Positions 1 through 9,402 of a stretch of DNA of 64,000 bases are shown here, piece by piece. The notes beneath the pieces were generated by a model. It was given only the letters and a program-made list of their open reading frames with translations. It was not told the DNA's origin and searched no databases. The DNA comes from Streptomyces sp. NBC_01294 (GTDB taxonomy: Bacteria > Actinomycetota > Actinomycetes > Streptomycetales > Streptomycetaceae). Location: positions 4,369,501-4,433,500 of the forward strand of contig NZ_CP108423.1 in assembly GCF_035917235.1 (NCBI RefSeq). The letters are read 5' to 3'. Each line of letters opens with the position of its first letter. Position 1 is the stretch's first letter. The translations under genes were made by a program, and so were the position numbers.

Positions 1-164
1 GACCTACCGGTCTGCTGGCGGCCCGGCCCGACCCCGCCTGACTCGGCCCGGGCAATTCCCCGGCCCGTCCGTACGCCCGTGCCGACTCACGGTCTCGTGG
101 CGCAGTCCCCGGCCCAGTCCCGTTCCCGGTTCCTCGTTCCCGGCTGCCGGCTTCCGTCCGGGGC

Positions 165-1541
165 TCAGCCCTCGGCGCGGGAGAGCAGGACCACGGCCAC
201 GTCGTCGGTGAGCTCGCCTCCGTTGAGGCGGCGGGCCTCCGTCACGGCGGCCTCCAGCAGGCCCTCGCCGCTCAGCCCGCGGTCCAGGTGGCGGTTGATC
301 ATCTCCACCATGCCGTCCTGGCCCAGCCGCTCCTTGCCCTCGCCGATCCTGCCCTCGATCAGGCCGTCGGTGTACATCATCAGGCTCCAGCTGCCGCCGA
401 GCTCGACCTGGCGGCGCGGCCAGCGGGCCCGCGGCAGCAGGCCCAGGGCCGGGCCGCTGTTCTCGTACGGGAGGAGCCGCGCGGGGCGGCCCGGCCGGGA
501 GATCAGCGGGGCCGGATGGCCGGCCAGGCACAGGCCCGCGCGGCGGCCGTCCGGGGCGATGTCGACGGTGCACAGCGTCGCGAAGATCTCCTCGCAGGGG
601 CGCTCCACCTCCAGCACCTCCTGGAGGGTGGCCAGCAGGTCGTCACCGCACAGGCCGGCCAGGGTCAGGGCGCGCCAGGCGATGCGGAGCTCGACGCCGA
701 GGGCGGCCTCGTCGGGGCCGTGGCCGCAGACGTCGCCGATCATCGCGTGGACGGTGCCGTCGGGGGTGCGCACGGTGTCGTAGAAGTCACCGCCGAGGAG
801 GGCGCGGCTGCGGCCGGGGCGGTAGCGGGCGGCGAAGCGGAGGTCGGAGCCTTCCAGGAGCGGCGTGGGGAGCAGGCCGCGTTCCAGGCGGGCGTTCTCC
901 TGGGCGCGCAGTTTCGATTCTGCAAGTTTGTACTGGGCGATGTCCGCCCGCTTTCTCTCCACGGCGTAGCGGATGGCGCGGCTCAGCAGGCGGCCGTCCA
1001 GCTCGTCCCGGAAGAGGTAGTCCTGGGCGCCGACCCGGACGGCCTCGGCGGCGCGCTCGACGTCGTCCTCGCCGGTGAGGACGAGGACGGCGTGGCGCGG
1101 GGCGATGCGCAGCACCTGGCGCAGGACGGCCAGCCGGTCCGTGGCGGTGGCCGCGGCAGTGGTCGCGGCGCCGGTCACGGTCGCGGCTCCCGGCGTACGG
1201 GCGCCGGTGTCCGGGAGGGCCAGGTCGAGGAGGATGCAGTTCACGTCGGGCGTGAGCAGCCGCTCGGCCTCGGTGAGGTTGCGGGCGGTGCGGAGCCGGA
1301 TGCGGTGGCCGTCGGTGTCGAGGATCTCGGGGACGGTGAGGCCGCCGGCGGGGTCGTCCTCGATGACCAGGAGGGTCAGCGGGGTCGCGTGCGGGGCGGC
1401 CTGGGCGGTGGGGTGAGGGGTCGACTGAGGGGTCGCCTGCAGGGCGCCGACGGCGACTGCGGCCGGGGCGGCGGTCTGCAGAACGGCCTGACCGCTCTCC
1501 GTGGCCGGGGTGTCCCTCTGCCGCGGTACGGGTACGGGCAT
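165..1541 (-). CDS. Receiver domain-PP2C (SpoIIE/RsbU-type) serine phosphatase
   Basis: A 458-residue fusion protein. After a low-complexity Ala/Thr/Pro stretch (about 1-53) comes a response-regulator receiver domain (about 55-185) with acidic residues at 61-63 and a probable phospho-acceptor Asp106 in ILLDLALPD. A charged helical linker (about 200-225) follows, then a C-terminal PP2C/SpoIIE phosphatase domain with the metal-binding motifs GGDFYD, GDVCGHG and YTDGLIE. Known for the family: such proteins dephosphorylate anti-sigma-factor antagonists in partner-switching cascades, with phosphorylation of the receiver tuning the phosphatase. No cognate kinase, antagonist or sigma factor is in this window, so the target is unknown. 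ATG 1541 was chosen because GGAG lies 5 nt upstream. The gene stands alone; the 387 nt upstream hold only a dispersed-repeat hairpin. Confidence 0.88.
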   Translation of the reverse strand: MPVPVPRQRDTPATESGQAVLQTAAPAAVAVGALQATPQSTPHPTAQAAPHATPLTLLVIEDDPAGGLTVPEILDTDGHRIRLRTARNLTEAERLLTPDVNCILLDLALPDTGARTPGAATVTGAATTAAATATDRLAVLRQVLRIAPRHAVLVLTGEDDVERAAEAVRVGAQDYLFRDELDGRLLSRAIRYAVERKRADIAQYKLAESKLRAQENARLERGLLPTPLLEGSDLRFAARYRPGRSRALLGGDFYDTVRTPDGTVHAMIGDVCGHGPDEAALGVELRIAWRALTLAGLCGDDLLATLQEVLEVERPCEEIFATLCTVDIAPDGRRAGLCLAGHPAPLISRPGRPARLLPYENSGPALGLLPRARWPRRQVELGGSWSLMMYTDGLIEGRIGEGKERLGQDGMVEMINRHLDRGLSGEGLLEAAVTEARRLNGGELTDDVAVVLLSRAEG

Positions 1542-1789
1542 CGTCTCCGGTTCCTTCCCTCCCCCCGAGGGTGCGCTCGTCCGGCAGACCCTAGCGGTCC
1601 CGGCCCGGCGAACGGAATGCCGTTCCGGGACGGGGCCTCCGTCATATGCCGTTATCGCGGGGGAAAATCGGCCTCACTGATGACAAAGGTCACGGCGGGG
1701 CCGCGTTCCGTCCCGCCTGGCGAGACGTCCGGGGCGCCCGCCCGGTTGCCTGCGCGCACCTGGAATGCCGCCGGGCCCGAAAGAACAGT

Positions 1790-1880
1790 GGCTCCGCCCC
1801 GGACCTCGGCCCTCAAACGCCGGACGGGCTGGATGATCAAGCCTCGCCGGCGCTTGAGGCGCGGGGTCCGGGGCGGAGCC
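1790..1880. repeat. Inverted pair of dispersed intergenic repeats, likely terminator
   Basis: Two copies of the window's dispersed element face each other. The outer 15-nt arms (1790-1804 and 1866-1880) are perfectly complementary and the inner arms carry the CTCAAACGCCGG and CCGGCGCTTGAGG cores. The whole would fold as one long hairpin in either strand's RNA. It lies in the 387-nt gene-free gap 1542-1928, between the promoter side of the phosphatase gene and the 3' end of the NlpC/P60 gene, so it could terminate the latter. Nothing else is seen in the gap. Confidence 0.75.
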
Positions 1881-1928
1881 CGAGGGTGGTGGGGCCGCGC
1901 CCCGTCCTGCCGAGCAACCCCGCAGGGG

Positions 1929-3041
1929 CTACGCGTCGGGGCGGACCACCGCCTTGATCGGCATCGAGCCCGCGCCCGCCATCGTCACGTTGCGTCCGGG
2001 CCGCGGGGCGTGGACCATCGCGCCGTCGCCGACGTACATCCCGACGTGGCTCGCGTCGTCGAAGTAGATGATCAGGTCGCCCGGACGCATGTCCTTGACC
2101 GCGACCTTCGGCAGCAGCCGCAGCTGCTCCTGCGAGGTGCGCGGGATGCCCCGGCCGGCCGCCAGCCAGGCCTGCGAGGTCAGCCCGGAGCAGTCGAACG
2201 AGTCAGGCCCCTCGGCGCCCCAGATGTACGGCTTGCCGATCTGCGCGGTGGCGAAGTGCACGGCCCGCTTGCCCGCGTCCGTCGCCTTGCCGTTGACGTC
2301 CTTCATCGCGCCCGTCGACAGCCACGCCGTCTGCGCCTTGTACTGGGCTTCCTGCTCCAGCTGGATCAGCCGGGCCTTCTCCTCGGCCTCCAGCTTGCTC
2401 TCCAGCCCCTCCGCCGTCTTGATCTTCTCCTCGATCTGCTTCTTGGACTCCTCCTGCTTGACCCGGTTGGCCTCCAGCGTCTTCCAGCGCTCGCCCGCCT
2501 CCTCGGCGTAGCGCTGCAAGTCGGCCTGGGTGCGGTCCAGTTCGGAGATCAGGCCCGAAGTGGCCTTCTCGCCCTGGCGCAGCCGGCCCGCCCCGTCGAG
2601 GAACTCGTTCGGATCGTCGCTCAGCGCCAGCCGCGCGCCCGCCGGCATCCCGCCCGCGCGGTACTGGGCACGGGCGGCGGCGCCCGCGCGGCTCTTCAGC
2701 GTGGCGATCCGCTCCTTGCCGGCGACGACGAGGTTGGCGATCTCGACGATCTTCTCCGACTGGGCCTTGGTCTCGGCCTCGGCGAGGTTGTAGGCGTCCG
2801 TGGCGGTGCCCGCCTGCCGGTAGAGCTCCTCGATGTCCTTGCGGACCTGCTCCAGGGACTTGGCCCCCGGTTCGGGCAGCGGCGCGGCCGGAGCCGCGGG
2901 CGCGGCGGGTGCTGCCGGAACCGCCGGTGCTGCCGGAGCCGCGTGCGCCATGCCCGTCGCGAGGCCCGGCGCCGTCAGTATCGCCATCGCGCACAACAGT
3001 ACGAGCGAGCTTGCGCCTCGTCGTCGCCTTACGGCCCCCAT
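1929..3041 (-). CDS. Secreted NlpC/P60 (C40) peptidoglycan hydrolase with coiled-coil N-terminal domain
   Basis: About 370 residues. A signal peptide (RRRRG, then a hydrophobic stretch ending near MAHA) is followed by an Ala/Pro linker and a long charged coiled-coil region (about 50-235, rich in E/K/Q heptads). The C-terminal NlpC/P60 domain has the catalytic Cys in FDCSGLTSQAW and the His in SHVGMYVGDG. Known for the family: gamma-D-Glu-diaminopimelate endopeptidases that cut peptidoglycan stem peptides, the coiled coil often autoinhibiting or mediating binding. It acts outside the membrane in cell-wall remodelling. ATG 3041 is preferred over a GTG at 3056 because GGGGGGA lies just upstream of it and the signal peptide then has a normal length. 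It is a single-gene unit. Confidence 0.9.
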   Translation of the reverse strand: MGAVRRRRGASSLVLLCAMAILTAPGLATGMAHAAPAAPAVPAAPAAPAAPAAPLPEPGAKSLEQVRKDIEELYRQAGTATDAYNLAEAETKAQSEKIVEIANLVVAGKERIATLKSRAGAAARAQYRAGGMPAGARLALSDDPNEFLDGAGRLRQGEKATSGLISELDRTQADLQRYAEEAGERWKTLEANRVKQEESKKQIEEKIKTAEGLESKLEAEEKARLIQLEQEAQYKAQTAWLSTGAMKDVNGKATDAGKRAVHFATAQIGKPYIWGAEGPDSFDCSGLTSQAWLAAGRGIPRTSQEQLRLLPKVAVKDMRPGDLIIYFDDASHVGMYVGDGAMVHAPRPGRNVTMAGAGSMPIKAVVRPDA

Positions 3042-3250
3042 GGTCCCCCCAGGCACCCGAGCCAGACCCCGTATCAGATCTGACTATTCATCAGTAACTT
3101 CCCACTGCCATCGGGGATGGTGCCACGAGTCGGTGAATTCCGACACCCTTGTGGATGGCATTCGGATCTTGTCCGCCCCAACGGAGGCCCACGGCCCGCC
3201 CCTCACGATTCAACGGGCCGCCGCAGCCACCGGTTCCCCGCCGCACCCGT

Positions 3251-4072
3251 TCACCCCACCGGGCGCAACGCCTCCCAGCGCAGCGTCAGTTCCCCCTGCC
3301 GCCACCGCCCCGGCCCGTCCGCCAGCGGCCAATCGCCGGACAGGGCCCGCGCCGCGCGGATCCAGCGCTGCCGCGCCCCGTACGAGGCGTACGGAGCCGC
3401 CGCCGCCCACGCCCGGTCGAAGTCGCGCAGGAACGCGTGCACCGGCTCGCCCGGCACGTTCCGGTGGATCAGCGCCTTCGGCAGCCGCTCCGCCAGGTCC
3501 GAAGGGCGCTCCAGGGAGCCCAGCCGGGTCGCGAACGTCACCGTGCGCGGTCCCTCCGGCCCCAGCGCCACCCACACGTGCCGCCGCCCGATCTCGTCGC
3601 AGGTCCCCTCCACGAGCAGCCCGTCCGGGGCCAGCCGCGAGCACAGCCGCGCCCAGACCGCCGCGACCTGCTCCTCGTCGTACTGGCGCAGCACGTTCGC
3701 CGCGCGGATCAGCGTCGGCCGGACCCCGCCCTCCAGCGGCACCTCGAAGCCGCCGTGCCGGAAGCTCAGCCCGTCGCGTTCGTACGGCTTCGCGCCCGCG
3801 ACCCGCGCGGGCTCGATCTCGATGCCGACCACCCGTACCCGCGGCGCCGCCTCCCGCAGCCGCGCCAGCAGCTCGACCGCCGTCCAGGGCGCGGCCCCGT
3901 AGCCGAGGTCCACCGCGACCGGCGCCTCCGCGCGCCGCAGTACGGCCCCGTGCGTGGCGGCGATCCAGCGGTCCATCCGGCGCAACCGGTTCGGATTGGT
4001 CGTCCCGCGGGTCACCGAGCCCACAGGGCGGCCGGGGGCGCGGCTGGGGGACGGGGTACTGCGGGAAGCCAT
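3251..4072 (-). CDS. Class I SAM-dependent methyltransferase, function unknown
   Basis: About 273 residues. A SAM-binding fold is suggested by motif I (VAVDLGYGAAPWTAVELL), a following acidic residue in VVGIEIEP and a motif near LAPDGLLVEGTCDEIGR. The glycine loop is atypical (DLGYGAAP rather than DxGxGxG), so catalytic activity is plausible but not certain. The open frame extends to 4183, but the ATG at 4072 is the likely start. A -10-like TACCCT (complement of 4079-4084) ends 6 nt before it with no Shine-Dalgarno sequence, predicting a leaderless transcript divergent from mshA. The substrate cannot be inferred. Confidence 0.75.
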   Translation of the reverse strand: MASRSTPSPSRAPGRPVGSVTRGTTNPNRLRRMDRWIAATHGAVLRRAEAPVAVDLGYGAAPWTAVELLARLREAAPRVRVVGIEIEPARVAGAKPYERDGLSFRHGGFEVPLEGGVRPTLIRAANVLRQYDEEQVAAVWARLCSRLAPDGLLVEGTCDEIGRRHVWVALGPEGPRTVTFATRLGSLERPSDLAERLPKALIHRNVPGEPVHAFLRDFDRAWAAAAPYASYGARQRWIRAARALSGDWPLADGPGRWRQGELTLRWEALRPVG

Positions 4073-4227
4073 GAGCCGAGGGTAAGCGGAGGGCACGCGC
4101 ACGGGGAAAATCCGGTGGCGGCCCGAGAAATACGAGGAAACCTGCAGGAAAACCGGAGACCCCGGAATGCGGGGGACGGCCATCCGGGTTGCACTCCTTG
4201 CAGGGCGCCTCCCGCGCCCCCGCCGTG

Positions 4228-4297
4228 ATGCCGTCCGTCATGCCGTCCGTCATGTCGTGCGTCATGTCGTGCGTCATGTCGTCCGTCATGACGTCCG
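4228..4297. repeat. 12-bp tandem repeat upstream of mshA
   Basis: Five and a half copies of a 12-nt unit with consensus ATGYCGTSCGTC, at 4228, 4240, 4252, 4264, 4276 and a partial at 4288. It ends 40 nt before the mshA start, within the divergent promoter region. It could be a slippage-prone microsatellite or a multi-site operator; the sequence alone does not decide. Confidence 0.8.
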
Positions 4298-4337
4298 AGC
4301 GTTGTGCGCGCCGTCCTAGCCGAGAGGAACTGCTCCC

Positions 4338-5720
4338 TTGAGCCAGTACGTGTCCCGCCTCGGCGGCAGTCTCAGCAGCCGCCGCGCCGCCGCCCGTGCC
4401 GCCCGCCACGAGCCGCCCCGGCTGCGTCTGCCGGCCGTCGGCCACCACCGCAAGCCGCGCCGCGTCGCCATGCTCAGCGTGCACACCTCACCGCTGCACC
4501 AGCCCGGCACCGGCGACGCGGGCGGGATGAACGTCTACATCGTGGAGCTGGCCAAGCGGCTCGCGGCCATCAACATCGAGGTCGAGATCTTTACCCGGGC
4601 CACCACCGGCGGGCTGCCGCCCGTGGTCGAGCTGGCCCCCGGGGTCCTCGTACGGCACGTGGACGCGGGCCCCTACGAAGGCCTCGCCAAGGAGGAGCTC
4701 CCGGCCCAGCTGTGCGCCTTCACCCACGGCGTGATGCAGGCCTGGGCCGGCCACCGGCCCGGCTACTACGACCTCGTCCACTCCCACTACTGGCTCTCCG
4801 GCCACGTGGGCTGGCTCGCCGCCGAACGCTGGGGCGTGCCGCTCGTCCACGCCATGCACACCATGGCCAAGGTCAAGAACGCGTCGCTGGCCGAGGGCGA
4901 CACGCCCGAGCCCGCCGCCCGCGTCATCGGCGAGACCCAGATCGTCGCCGCCGCCGACCGGCTCATCGCGAACACCGCCGAGGAGGCCGACGAGCTCGTC
5001 CGGCACTACGACGCGGACCCCGCCAAGGTGGCCGTCGTCCACCCCGGCGTGAACCTCGAACGCTTCACGGTCGGCGACGGCCGCGCCGCCGCCCGCGCCC
5101 GCCTCGGCCTGCCGGCCGACGCCGTCATCCCGCTGTTCGCCGGGCGGATCCAGCCGCTGAAGGCCCCCGACATCCTGCTGCGCGCCGTCGCGGTCCTCGT
5201 CGACCAGGACCCCTCGCTGCGCCGGCGCCTGTTCGTCCCCGTCGTCGGCGGCCCCAGCGGCAGCGGCCTGGCCAAGCCGGAGGGCCTGCAGAAGCTCGCC
5301 GCGACGCTCGGCATCGCCGACCTCGTGCACTTCCACCCGCCGGTCGCGCAGGACGGGCTCGCCGACTGGTTCCGGGCGGCGTCCGTGCTGGTCATGCCCT
5401 CGTACAGCGAGTCCTTCGGGCTCGTCGCGATCGAGGCCCAGGCCGCCGGCACGCCGGTGCTGGCCGCCGAGGTCGGCGGGCTGCCCGTCGCCGTCAACGA
5501 CGGGACCACGGGGATCCTCGTACCCGGGCACGACCCGGCGGACTACGCGCGGCAGCTGCGGCGCTTCGTCGACGACACCGGGCTCGCGGACCGGATGGGG
5601 GCCGAGGCGGCGCGGCACGCGCAGTTCTTCGGCTGGGACACCGCGGCGAGCGGCACGGCCGACGTCTACACGGCAGCCATGCACGATCACCGCCGTCGCG
5701 TACGCTCCCACCATGGCTGA
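4338..5720 (+). CDS. mshA: D-inositol-3-phosphate glycosyltransferase, mycothiol step 1
   Basis: A 460-residue retaining GT4 glycosyltransferase. It transfers GlcNAc from UDP-GlcNAc to 1L-myo-inositol 1-phosphate, the first step of mycothiol (actinobacterial redox thiol) synthesis, in the cytoplasm. Diagnostic segments are [17 protein letters not shown] near the N-terminus (substrate loop), [24 protein letters not shown] and the C-terminal EX7E region [22 protein letters not shown] 4338 is taken as the start, with GAGAGGA about 10 nt upstream. The length agrees with the family. It overlaps the next gene by 8 nt; that gene also has its own -10-like box inside the mshA 3' end. Confidence 0.95.
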   Translation: MSQYVSRLGGSLSSRRAAARAARHEPPRLRLPAVGHHRKPRRVAMLSVHTSPLHQPGTGDAGGMNVYIVELAKRLAAINIEVEIFTRATTGGLPPVVELAPGVLVRHVDAGPYEGLAKEELPAQLCAFTHGVMQAWAGHRPGYYDLVHSHYWLSGHVGWLAAERWGVPLVHAMHTMAKVKNASLAEGDTPEPAARVIGETQIVAAADRLIANTAEEADELVRHYDADPAKVAVVHPGVNLERFTVGDGRAAARARLGLPADAVIPLFAGRIQPLKAPDILLRAVAVLVDQDPSLRRRLFVPVVGGPSGSGLAKPEGLQKLAATLGIADLVHFHPPVAQDGLADWFRAASVLVMPSYSESFGLVAIEAQAAGTPVLAAEVGGLPVAVNDGTTGILVPGHDPADYARQLRRFVDDTGLADRMGAEAARHAQFFGWDTAASGTADVYTAAMHDHRRRVRSHHG

Positions 5721-6198
5721 CACCGCCGAGATCATCGAAAGCGCGCTCACCGGCGCCGAGCTGAGCTGGGAGAGCCCCGAGCCGGGCTCCTACGTCGTCC
5801 AGCTCCCCGGCAGCCGCAAGCTCAGCACCACCTGCTCGCTCCGGGTCGGCCGGCATTCGCTGTCGGTCAACGCCTTCGTGATCCGGCACCCCGACGAGAA
5901 CGAGGCGGGCGTCCACCGCTGGCTGCTGGAGCGCAACCTCAAGCTGTTCGGCATGGCGTACGCGGTGGACCGCCTCGGTGACATCTACCTGACGGCCAGG
6001 CTCCCGCTGTCGGTCGTCAGCCCGGAGGAGCTGGACCGGCTCCTCGGCACGGTCCTGGAGGCGGCGGACGGCTCCTTCAACACCCTGCTGGAACTGGGCT
6101 TCGCGAGCGCGATCCGCCGCGAGTACGAATGGCGCGTCTCCCGCGGCGAGCCGACCTTCAACCTCGACGCCTTCAAGCACCTGACGCAGCCGTCGTAG
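5713..6198 (+). CDS. YbjN domain-containing protein
   Basis: A 161-residue soluble protein with a YbjN-type alpha/beta domain: an N-terminal helix, a central strand-rich segment and the conserved helix [15 protein letters not shown]. YbjN-like proteins resemble type III secretion chaperones in fold and have no firmly assigned biochemical role in actinobacteria. The start overlaps the end of mshA by 8 nt. TACGCT at 5701-5706 ends 6 nt before the ATG, so the gene may also be transcribed leaderless from within mshA. Association with mshA may be positional only. Confidence 0.85.
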   Translation: MADTAEIIESALTGAELSWESPEPGSYVVQLPGSRKLSTTCSLRVGRHSLSVNAFVIRHPDENEAGVHRWLLERNLKLFGMAYAVDRLGDIYLTARLPLSVVSPEELDRLLGTVLEAADGSFNTLLELGFASAIRREYEWRVSRGEPTFNLDAFKHLTQPS

Positions 6199-6204
6199 CC
6201 GGGT

Positions 6205-6252
6205 CCAGCCCCGCCGGCGTTTGAGGCGCGGGGGTCCGGGGGCGGCGCCCCC
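6205..6252 (-). repeat. Dispersed intergenic repeat, single copy
   Basis: One copy of the dispersed element in minus orientation (CCAGCCCCGCCGGCGTTTGAGG and onward), ending in a short G/C hairpin. It lies between the convergent ybjN-type gene and the MFS gene and probably helps terminate both. Confidence 0.7.
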
Positions 6253-6286
6253 GCAACGGCGCCGCAGGTTCGCCACCGGCCGCTGG

Positions 6287-7633
6287 TCACCCCTCGGCGG
6301 CGGCCGGCAGCGGCTTGGCCACCGGTGCGGAAGCGCCGCCGTCCGCGGCCTCGGCCACCTCGACCACGCCACCCTCGGGAAGCGTCCGCATCAGCAGCCA
6401 GTAGCCGGCCCCCGCCACCGTGCCGAGCACCCCGGTGGCCCCCCACAGCCAGGCCGCCCCGTACCGGTCGATCACGAAGCCCGCCATCAGCGGCGCCACC
6501 AGTGAGGCCACCGCCCAGGACATCGAGTACATCCCCTGGTAGCGCCCGCGCCCGTGCACCGGCGAGAGCCGCGCGACCAGGCCCATCTGGGTTGGCGAGT
6601 TCACGATCTCGGCCAGCGTCCACACGCACACCGTCAGCGCGTACGCCCACAGCGACCCGGCGAAGGCCGTCAGCGCGAAGCCGTACCCCGCCAGCAGCGC
6701 GGAGACCACCAGCAGCTTCTGCGGGTCGCGGTGCTCGATGAACGCCGTGACCGGGATCTGCAGCAGCACGATCAGCAGGCCGTTGACGGCGATGACCAGC
6801 CCGTAGTCCCCCGGCGAGAAGCCGGCGGCGCCCATCGCGACCGGCAGGCCGACCGATCCCTGCGTGAAGATCAGCGAGATCAGGAACGACAGCCCGACCA
6901 CGCCCATGAAGTGCCCGTCCCGCAGCACGGTCCCGAGCCCGATCGCCGGCTCGGCCCCCGTCCCCGCCGCCGCGCCCTTGCCCGTCGCAGCCGGCGCGCC
7001 CGCCTGCCGGGACCCGGGCCGCGACCCGGGCAGCGGCCCGGGCCTCGACTCGGGCAGCTTGACGAACACCAGCACCGCGCAGGTCAGCGTCAGCGCCGCC
7101 TCGCCGAGGAAGCCCGCCAGGTAGCTGTACTCCGCGATCAGCCCCGCCGCCATCGCGCTGACGCCGAAGCCCAGGTTGATGGCCCAGTAGTTGAGCGCGA
7201 AGGCCCGTACGCGGTCCTCCGGGCGGACGATGTCCGCCATCATCGCCGCGACCGCGGGGCGCGACGCGTTCGAGGTCATGCCGACCAGCAGCGCGACCGC
7301 CGCGATCGCCGCCGGATGCTCCATGAAGCCCAGCAGCGCCACCGAGAATGCCGTCGACGCCTGGGCCGCCAGCAGGGTGGGCCGCCGCCCCAGCCGGTCG
7401 GTCATCACGCCCGCGACGAGCGAGGAGATCACCCCGCCGAGCCCGTGGAGGGCGACCACGAGCCCCGCGAAGGAGGCCGAATAGCCGCGCTCCAGGGTCA
7501 GGTACAAGGTCATGAACGTGGCGACGAAGGCCCCGAGCCGGTTCACCAGCGTGCTCGTCCAGAGCCACCAGAACGCGCGGGGCAGACCCGAGACGCTCTC
7601 CCGGGCGGCCCGTCTCAGACTGGCAGCGGACAT
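6287..7633 (-). CDS. MFS transporter, drug/metabolite exporter-like
   Basis: About 448 residues with 12 predicted membrane helices in two halves split by a Pro/Gly/Ala-rich cytoplasmic loop (around residues 195-235). The MFS motif A appears as [14 protein letters not shown] after helix 2. Members are proton-driven exporters or importers; the substrate is not predictable. The open frame extends to 8374 across gpmA, but ATG 7633 gives a canonical N-terminus ([14 protein letters not shown]). It is divergent from gpmA; the 153-nt gap between them contains a 9-bp perfect inverted repeat. Confidence 0.85.
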   Translation of the reverse strand: MSAASLRRAARESVSGLPRAFWWLWTSTLVNRLGAFVATFMTLYLTLERGYSASFAGLVVALHGLGGVISSLVAGVMTDRLGRRPTLLAAQASTAFSVALLGFMEHPAAIAAVALLVGMTSNASRPAVAAMMADIVRPEDRVRAFALNYWAINLGFGVSAMAAGLIAEYSYLAGFLGEAALTLTCAVLVFVKLPESRPGPLPGSRPGSRQAGAPAATGKGAAAGTGAEPAIGLGTVLRDGHFMGVVGLSFLISLIFTQGSVGLPVAMGAAGFSPGDYGLVIAVNGLLIVLLQIPVTAFIEHRDPQKLLVVSALLAGYGFALTAFAGSLWAYALTVCVWTLAEIVNSPTQMGLVARLSPVHGRGRYQGMYSMSWAVASLVAPLMAGFVIDRYGAAWLWGATGVLGTVAGAGYWLLMRTLPEGGVVEVAEAADGGASAPVAKPLPAAAEG

Positions 7634-7708
7634 AAGGGATCCCCCCGGCGGTGTAAGCATCACTCTGGCGCGATGCACATTACGATCGGGGCGCTCTCCG
7701 GCGCCACT

Positions 7709-7731
7709 CGATTGACGCGCGCCGTCAATCG
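7709..7731. promoter_or_regulatory. Perfect 9-bp inverted repeat, candidate operator
   Basis: CGATTGACG (7709-7717) and CGTCAATCG (7723-7731) are separated by 5 nt, in the divergent promoter region between the MFS gene and gpmA. The arms contain TTGACG, which could serve as a -35 element. Spacing and symmetry fit a dimeric TetR- or MarR-type repressor site, but no such regulator gene is adjacent. Confidence 0.45.
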
Positions 7732-7786
7732 GGCCGGACCCGGCACCGCGCGCGAGCGCGCCCGCGCGTCCATTAGGCTCGTCCGC

Positions 7787-8548
7787 ATGGCCGACGCACC
7801 GTACAAGCTGATCCTCCTCCGCCACGGCGAGAGCGACTGGAACGCGAAGAACCTGTTCACCGGCTGGGTGGACGTCAACCTCACCGAGAAGGGCGAGAAG
7901 GAGGCGGTCCGCGGCGGTGAGCTGCTGAAGGACGCCGGCCTGCTGCCCGACGTTCTGCACACCTCCCTCCAGAAGCGCGCCATCCGCACCGCGCAGCTCG
8001 CGCTCGAGGCCGCGGACCGCCACTGGATCCCGGTGCACCGCTCCTGGCGCCTGAACGAGCGCCACTACGGTGCGCTCCAGGGCAAGGACAAGGCGCAGAC
8101 CCTCGCCGAGTTCGGCGAGGAGCAGTTCATGCTGTGGCGCCGCTCGTACGACACCCCGCCGCCGGTCCTCGAGGACGGTACGGAGTTCTCGCAGTCCGAG
8201 GACCCGCGCTACGCCTCGATCCCGAACGAGCTGCGTCCGCGCACCGAGTGCCTCAAGGACGTCGTCGAGCGCATGCTGCCGTACTGGTACGACGGCATCG
8301 TCCCGGACCTGCTGGCCGGCCGCACGGTCCTGGTCGCCGCCCACGGCAACTCCCTGCGCGGCCTGGTCAAGCACCTCGACGGCATCTCCGACGCCGACAT
8401 CACGGGCCTGAACATCCCGACCGGCATCCCGCTCGTCTACGAGCTGGACGCCGACTTCAAGCCCCTGAACCCGGGCGGCACCTACCTCGACCCGGACGCT
8501 GCCGCGGCCGCCATCGAGGCCGTCAAGAACCAGGGCAAGAAGAAGTAA
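7787..8548 (+). CDS. gpmA: 2,3-bisphosphoglycerate-dependent phosphoglycerate mutase
   Basis: A 253-residue enzyme that interconverts 3-phosphoglycerate and 2-phosphoglycerate in glycolysis and gluconeogenesis. The phosphohistidine motif [10 protein letters not shown] (His13) is at the N-terminus. The substrate loop [29 protein letters not shown] and the second catalytic His in [13 protein letters not shown] are all intact. The length matches the dPGM family. TAGGCT at 7774-7779 ends 7 nt before the ATG with no Shine-Dalgarno sequence, indicating a leaderless transcript. A strong terminator follows directly. Confidence 0.97.
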   Translation: MADAPYKLILLRHGESDWNAKNLFTGWVDVNLTEKGEKEAVRGGELLKDAGLLPDVLHTSLQKRAIRTAQLALEAADRHWIPVHRSWRLNERHYGALQGKDKAQTLAEFGEEQFMLWRRSYDTPPPVLEDGTEFSQSEDPRYASIPNELRPRTECLKDVVERMLPYWYDGIVPDLLAGRTVLVAAHGNSLRGLVKHLDGISDADITGLNIPTGIPLVYELDADFKPLNPGGTYLDPDAAAAAIEAVKNQGKKK

Positions 8549-8560
8549 GCAGCACGATCA

Positions 8561-8597
8561 AGCCCCTGACCTGCACACATGACGCAGGTCAGGGGCT
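8561..8597 (+). terminator. Rho-independent terminator after gpmA
   Basis: A 14-bp perfect stem (8561-8574 with 8584-8597) and a 9-nt loop, followed by TTTC, 12 nt after the gpmA stop. It faces the 3' end of the barstar gene and may serve both strands. Confidence 0.88.
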
Positions 8598-8652
8598 TTC
8601 GTCTGCTCCGGGCCGGGCCCACTGGGGCCCTCAGCGCGGGCACCGCATCCGC

Positions 8653-9255
8653 TCAGGCCGTGCGGGAGCCGTATCCGGCCGGAGGCCAGACGGGGTCACC
8701 GCCCCACGTGTCCTCAGCGGTCAGGGTGAGTACCAGCCGCCCGTCCACCACGGCTGCGGCCACGTCCTCGTCGTTGACGGCGGCCTCGGCGAAGTCGGCG
8801 GGTGCGACGCGGTCGAGCAGGAAGACGAAGTGGAGGGCGAAGGGTGAGCCGTACGAGTGGGGCTCACCGTCGGAGTCGACCATGAAGTTGGCCCGCCAGG
8901 CGCCCGTGCACAGGGTCCACACGAGATCGCCGAGGAACTCCGCGCCCAGCAGCGGGTCCGCGCCGTCGATCAGCACCGCGATGTCCTGCTTGCCGTGCCC
9001 GGGCCCGTGCCAGTCGCCGAGACAGTCCACCATGGCGTCCCAGTTGTGCCCGAAGTATCCGGGGAACCCCAGTTCACGGGCGAACGCCCGGTACAGACAG
9101 CCCTTCTCGTGCAGCTCCTCGCCGTCCAGGCGCAGGACGATTCCGCCCCCGGCCCGCAGCTCGGCCTCGGCCGCGGCCACCCAGGGGTCGGCCGAGGAGG
9201 TGAAGGTGACCCAGGGCGACCGGCGTTCGGTGAGGGTGGGGAGGAAGCTGCTCAT
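8653..9255 (-). CDS. Barstar family protein (orphan)
   Basis: About 200 residues with a central barstar (RNase-inhibitor) fold. The conserved LDGEELHEKGCLYRAFARE leads into FPGYFGHNWDAMVDCLGDW, matching the family's N-W-D-A-x-x-D-C-L signature. The flanks (about 1-35 and 135-200) are longer than in classical 90-residue barstar. Known: barstar inhibits the secreted RNase barnase. No barnase-like gene lies next to it, so this may be an immunity protein for an RNase encoded elsewhere, or may have another role. ATG 9255 was chosen for the compact N-terminus (MSSFLPTLTERRSPW). Confidence 0.85.
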   Translation of the reverse strand: MSSFLPTLTERRSPWVTFTSSADPWVAAAEAELRAGGGIVLRLDGEELHEKGCLYRAFARELGFPGYFGHNWDAMVDCLGDWHGPGHGKQDIAVLIDGADPLLGAEFLGDLVWTLCTGAWRANFMVDSDGEPHSYGSPFALHFVFLLDRVAPADFAEAAVNDEDVAAAVVDGRLVLTLTAEDTWGGDPVWPPAGYGSRTA

Positions 9256-9402
9256 GCGGCATGTTCGCACCCCACCCGGCCGGATTTCCGGGACCCCCGG
9301 TCGCCGTCGGCAGGCCGGCACCGGCCTCGGGCGACGTCGGTCCACGGGCCGGTGGTCTCGTCTTTCGTCACGTGCATCGCGGCCGCAGAGGACCGGGGCC
9401 GT

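Noticed and set aside
288..3083. Long open frame of 931 codons on the plus strand
   Set aside because: It runs antisense across two well-supported genes; its composition (Gly/Ala/Val/Arg repeats without domains) is typical of shadow frames in high-GC DNA.
3042..3250. Possible c-di-AMP (ydaO) riboswitch before the NlpC/P60 gene
   Set aside because: Such riboswitches are common before cell-wall hydrolases in actinobacteria, but the conserved core could not be found in this leader.
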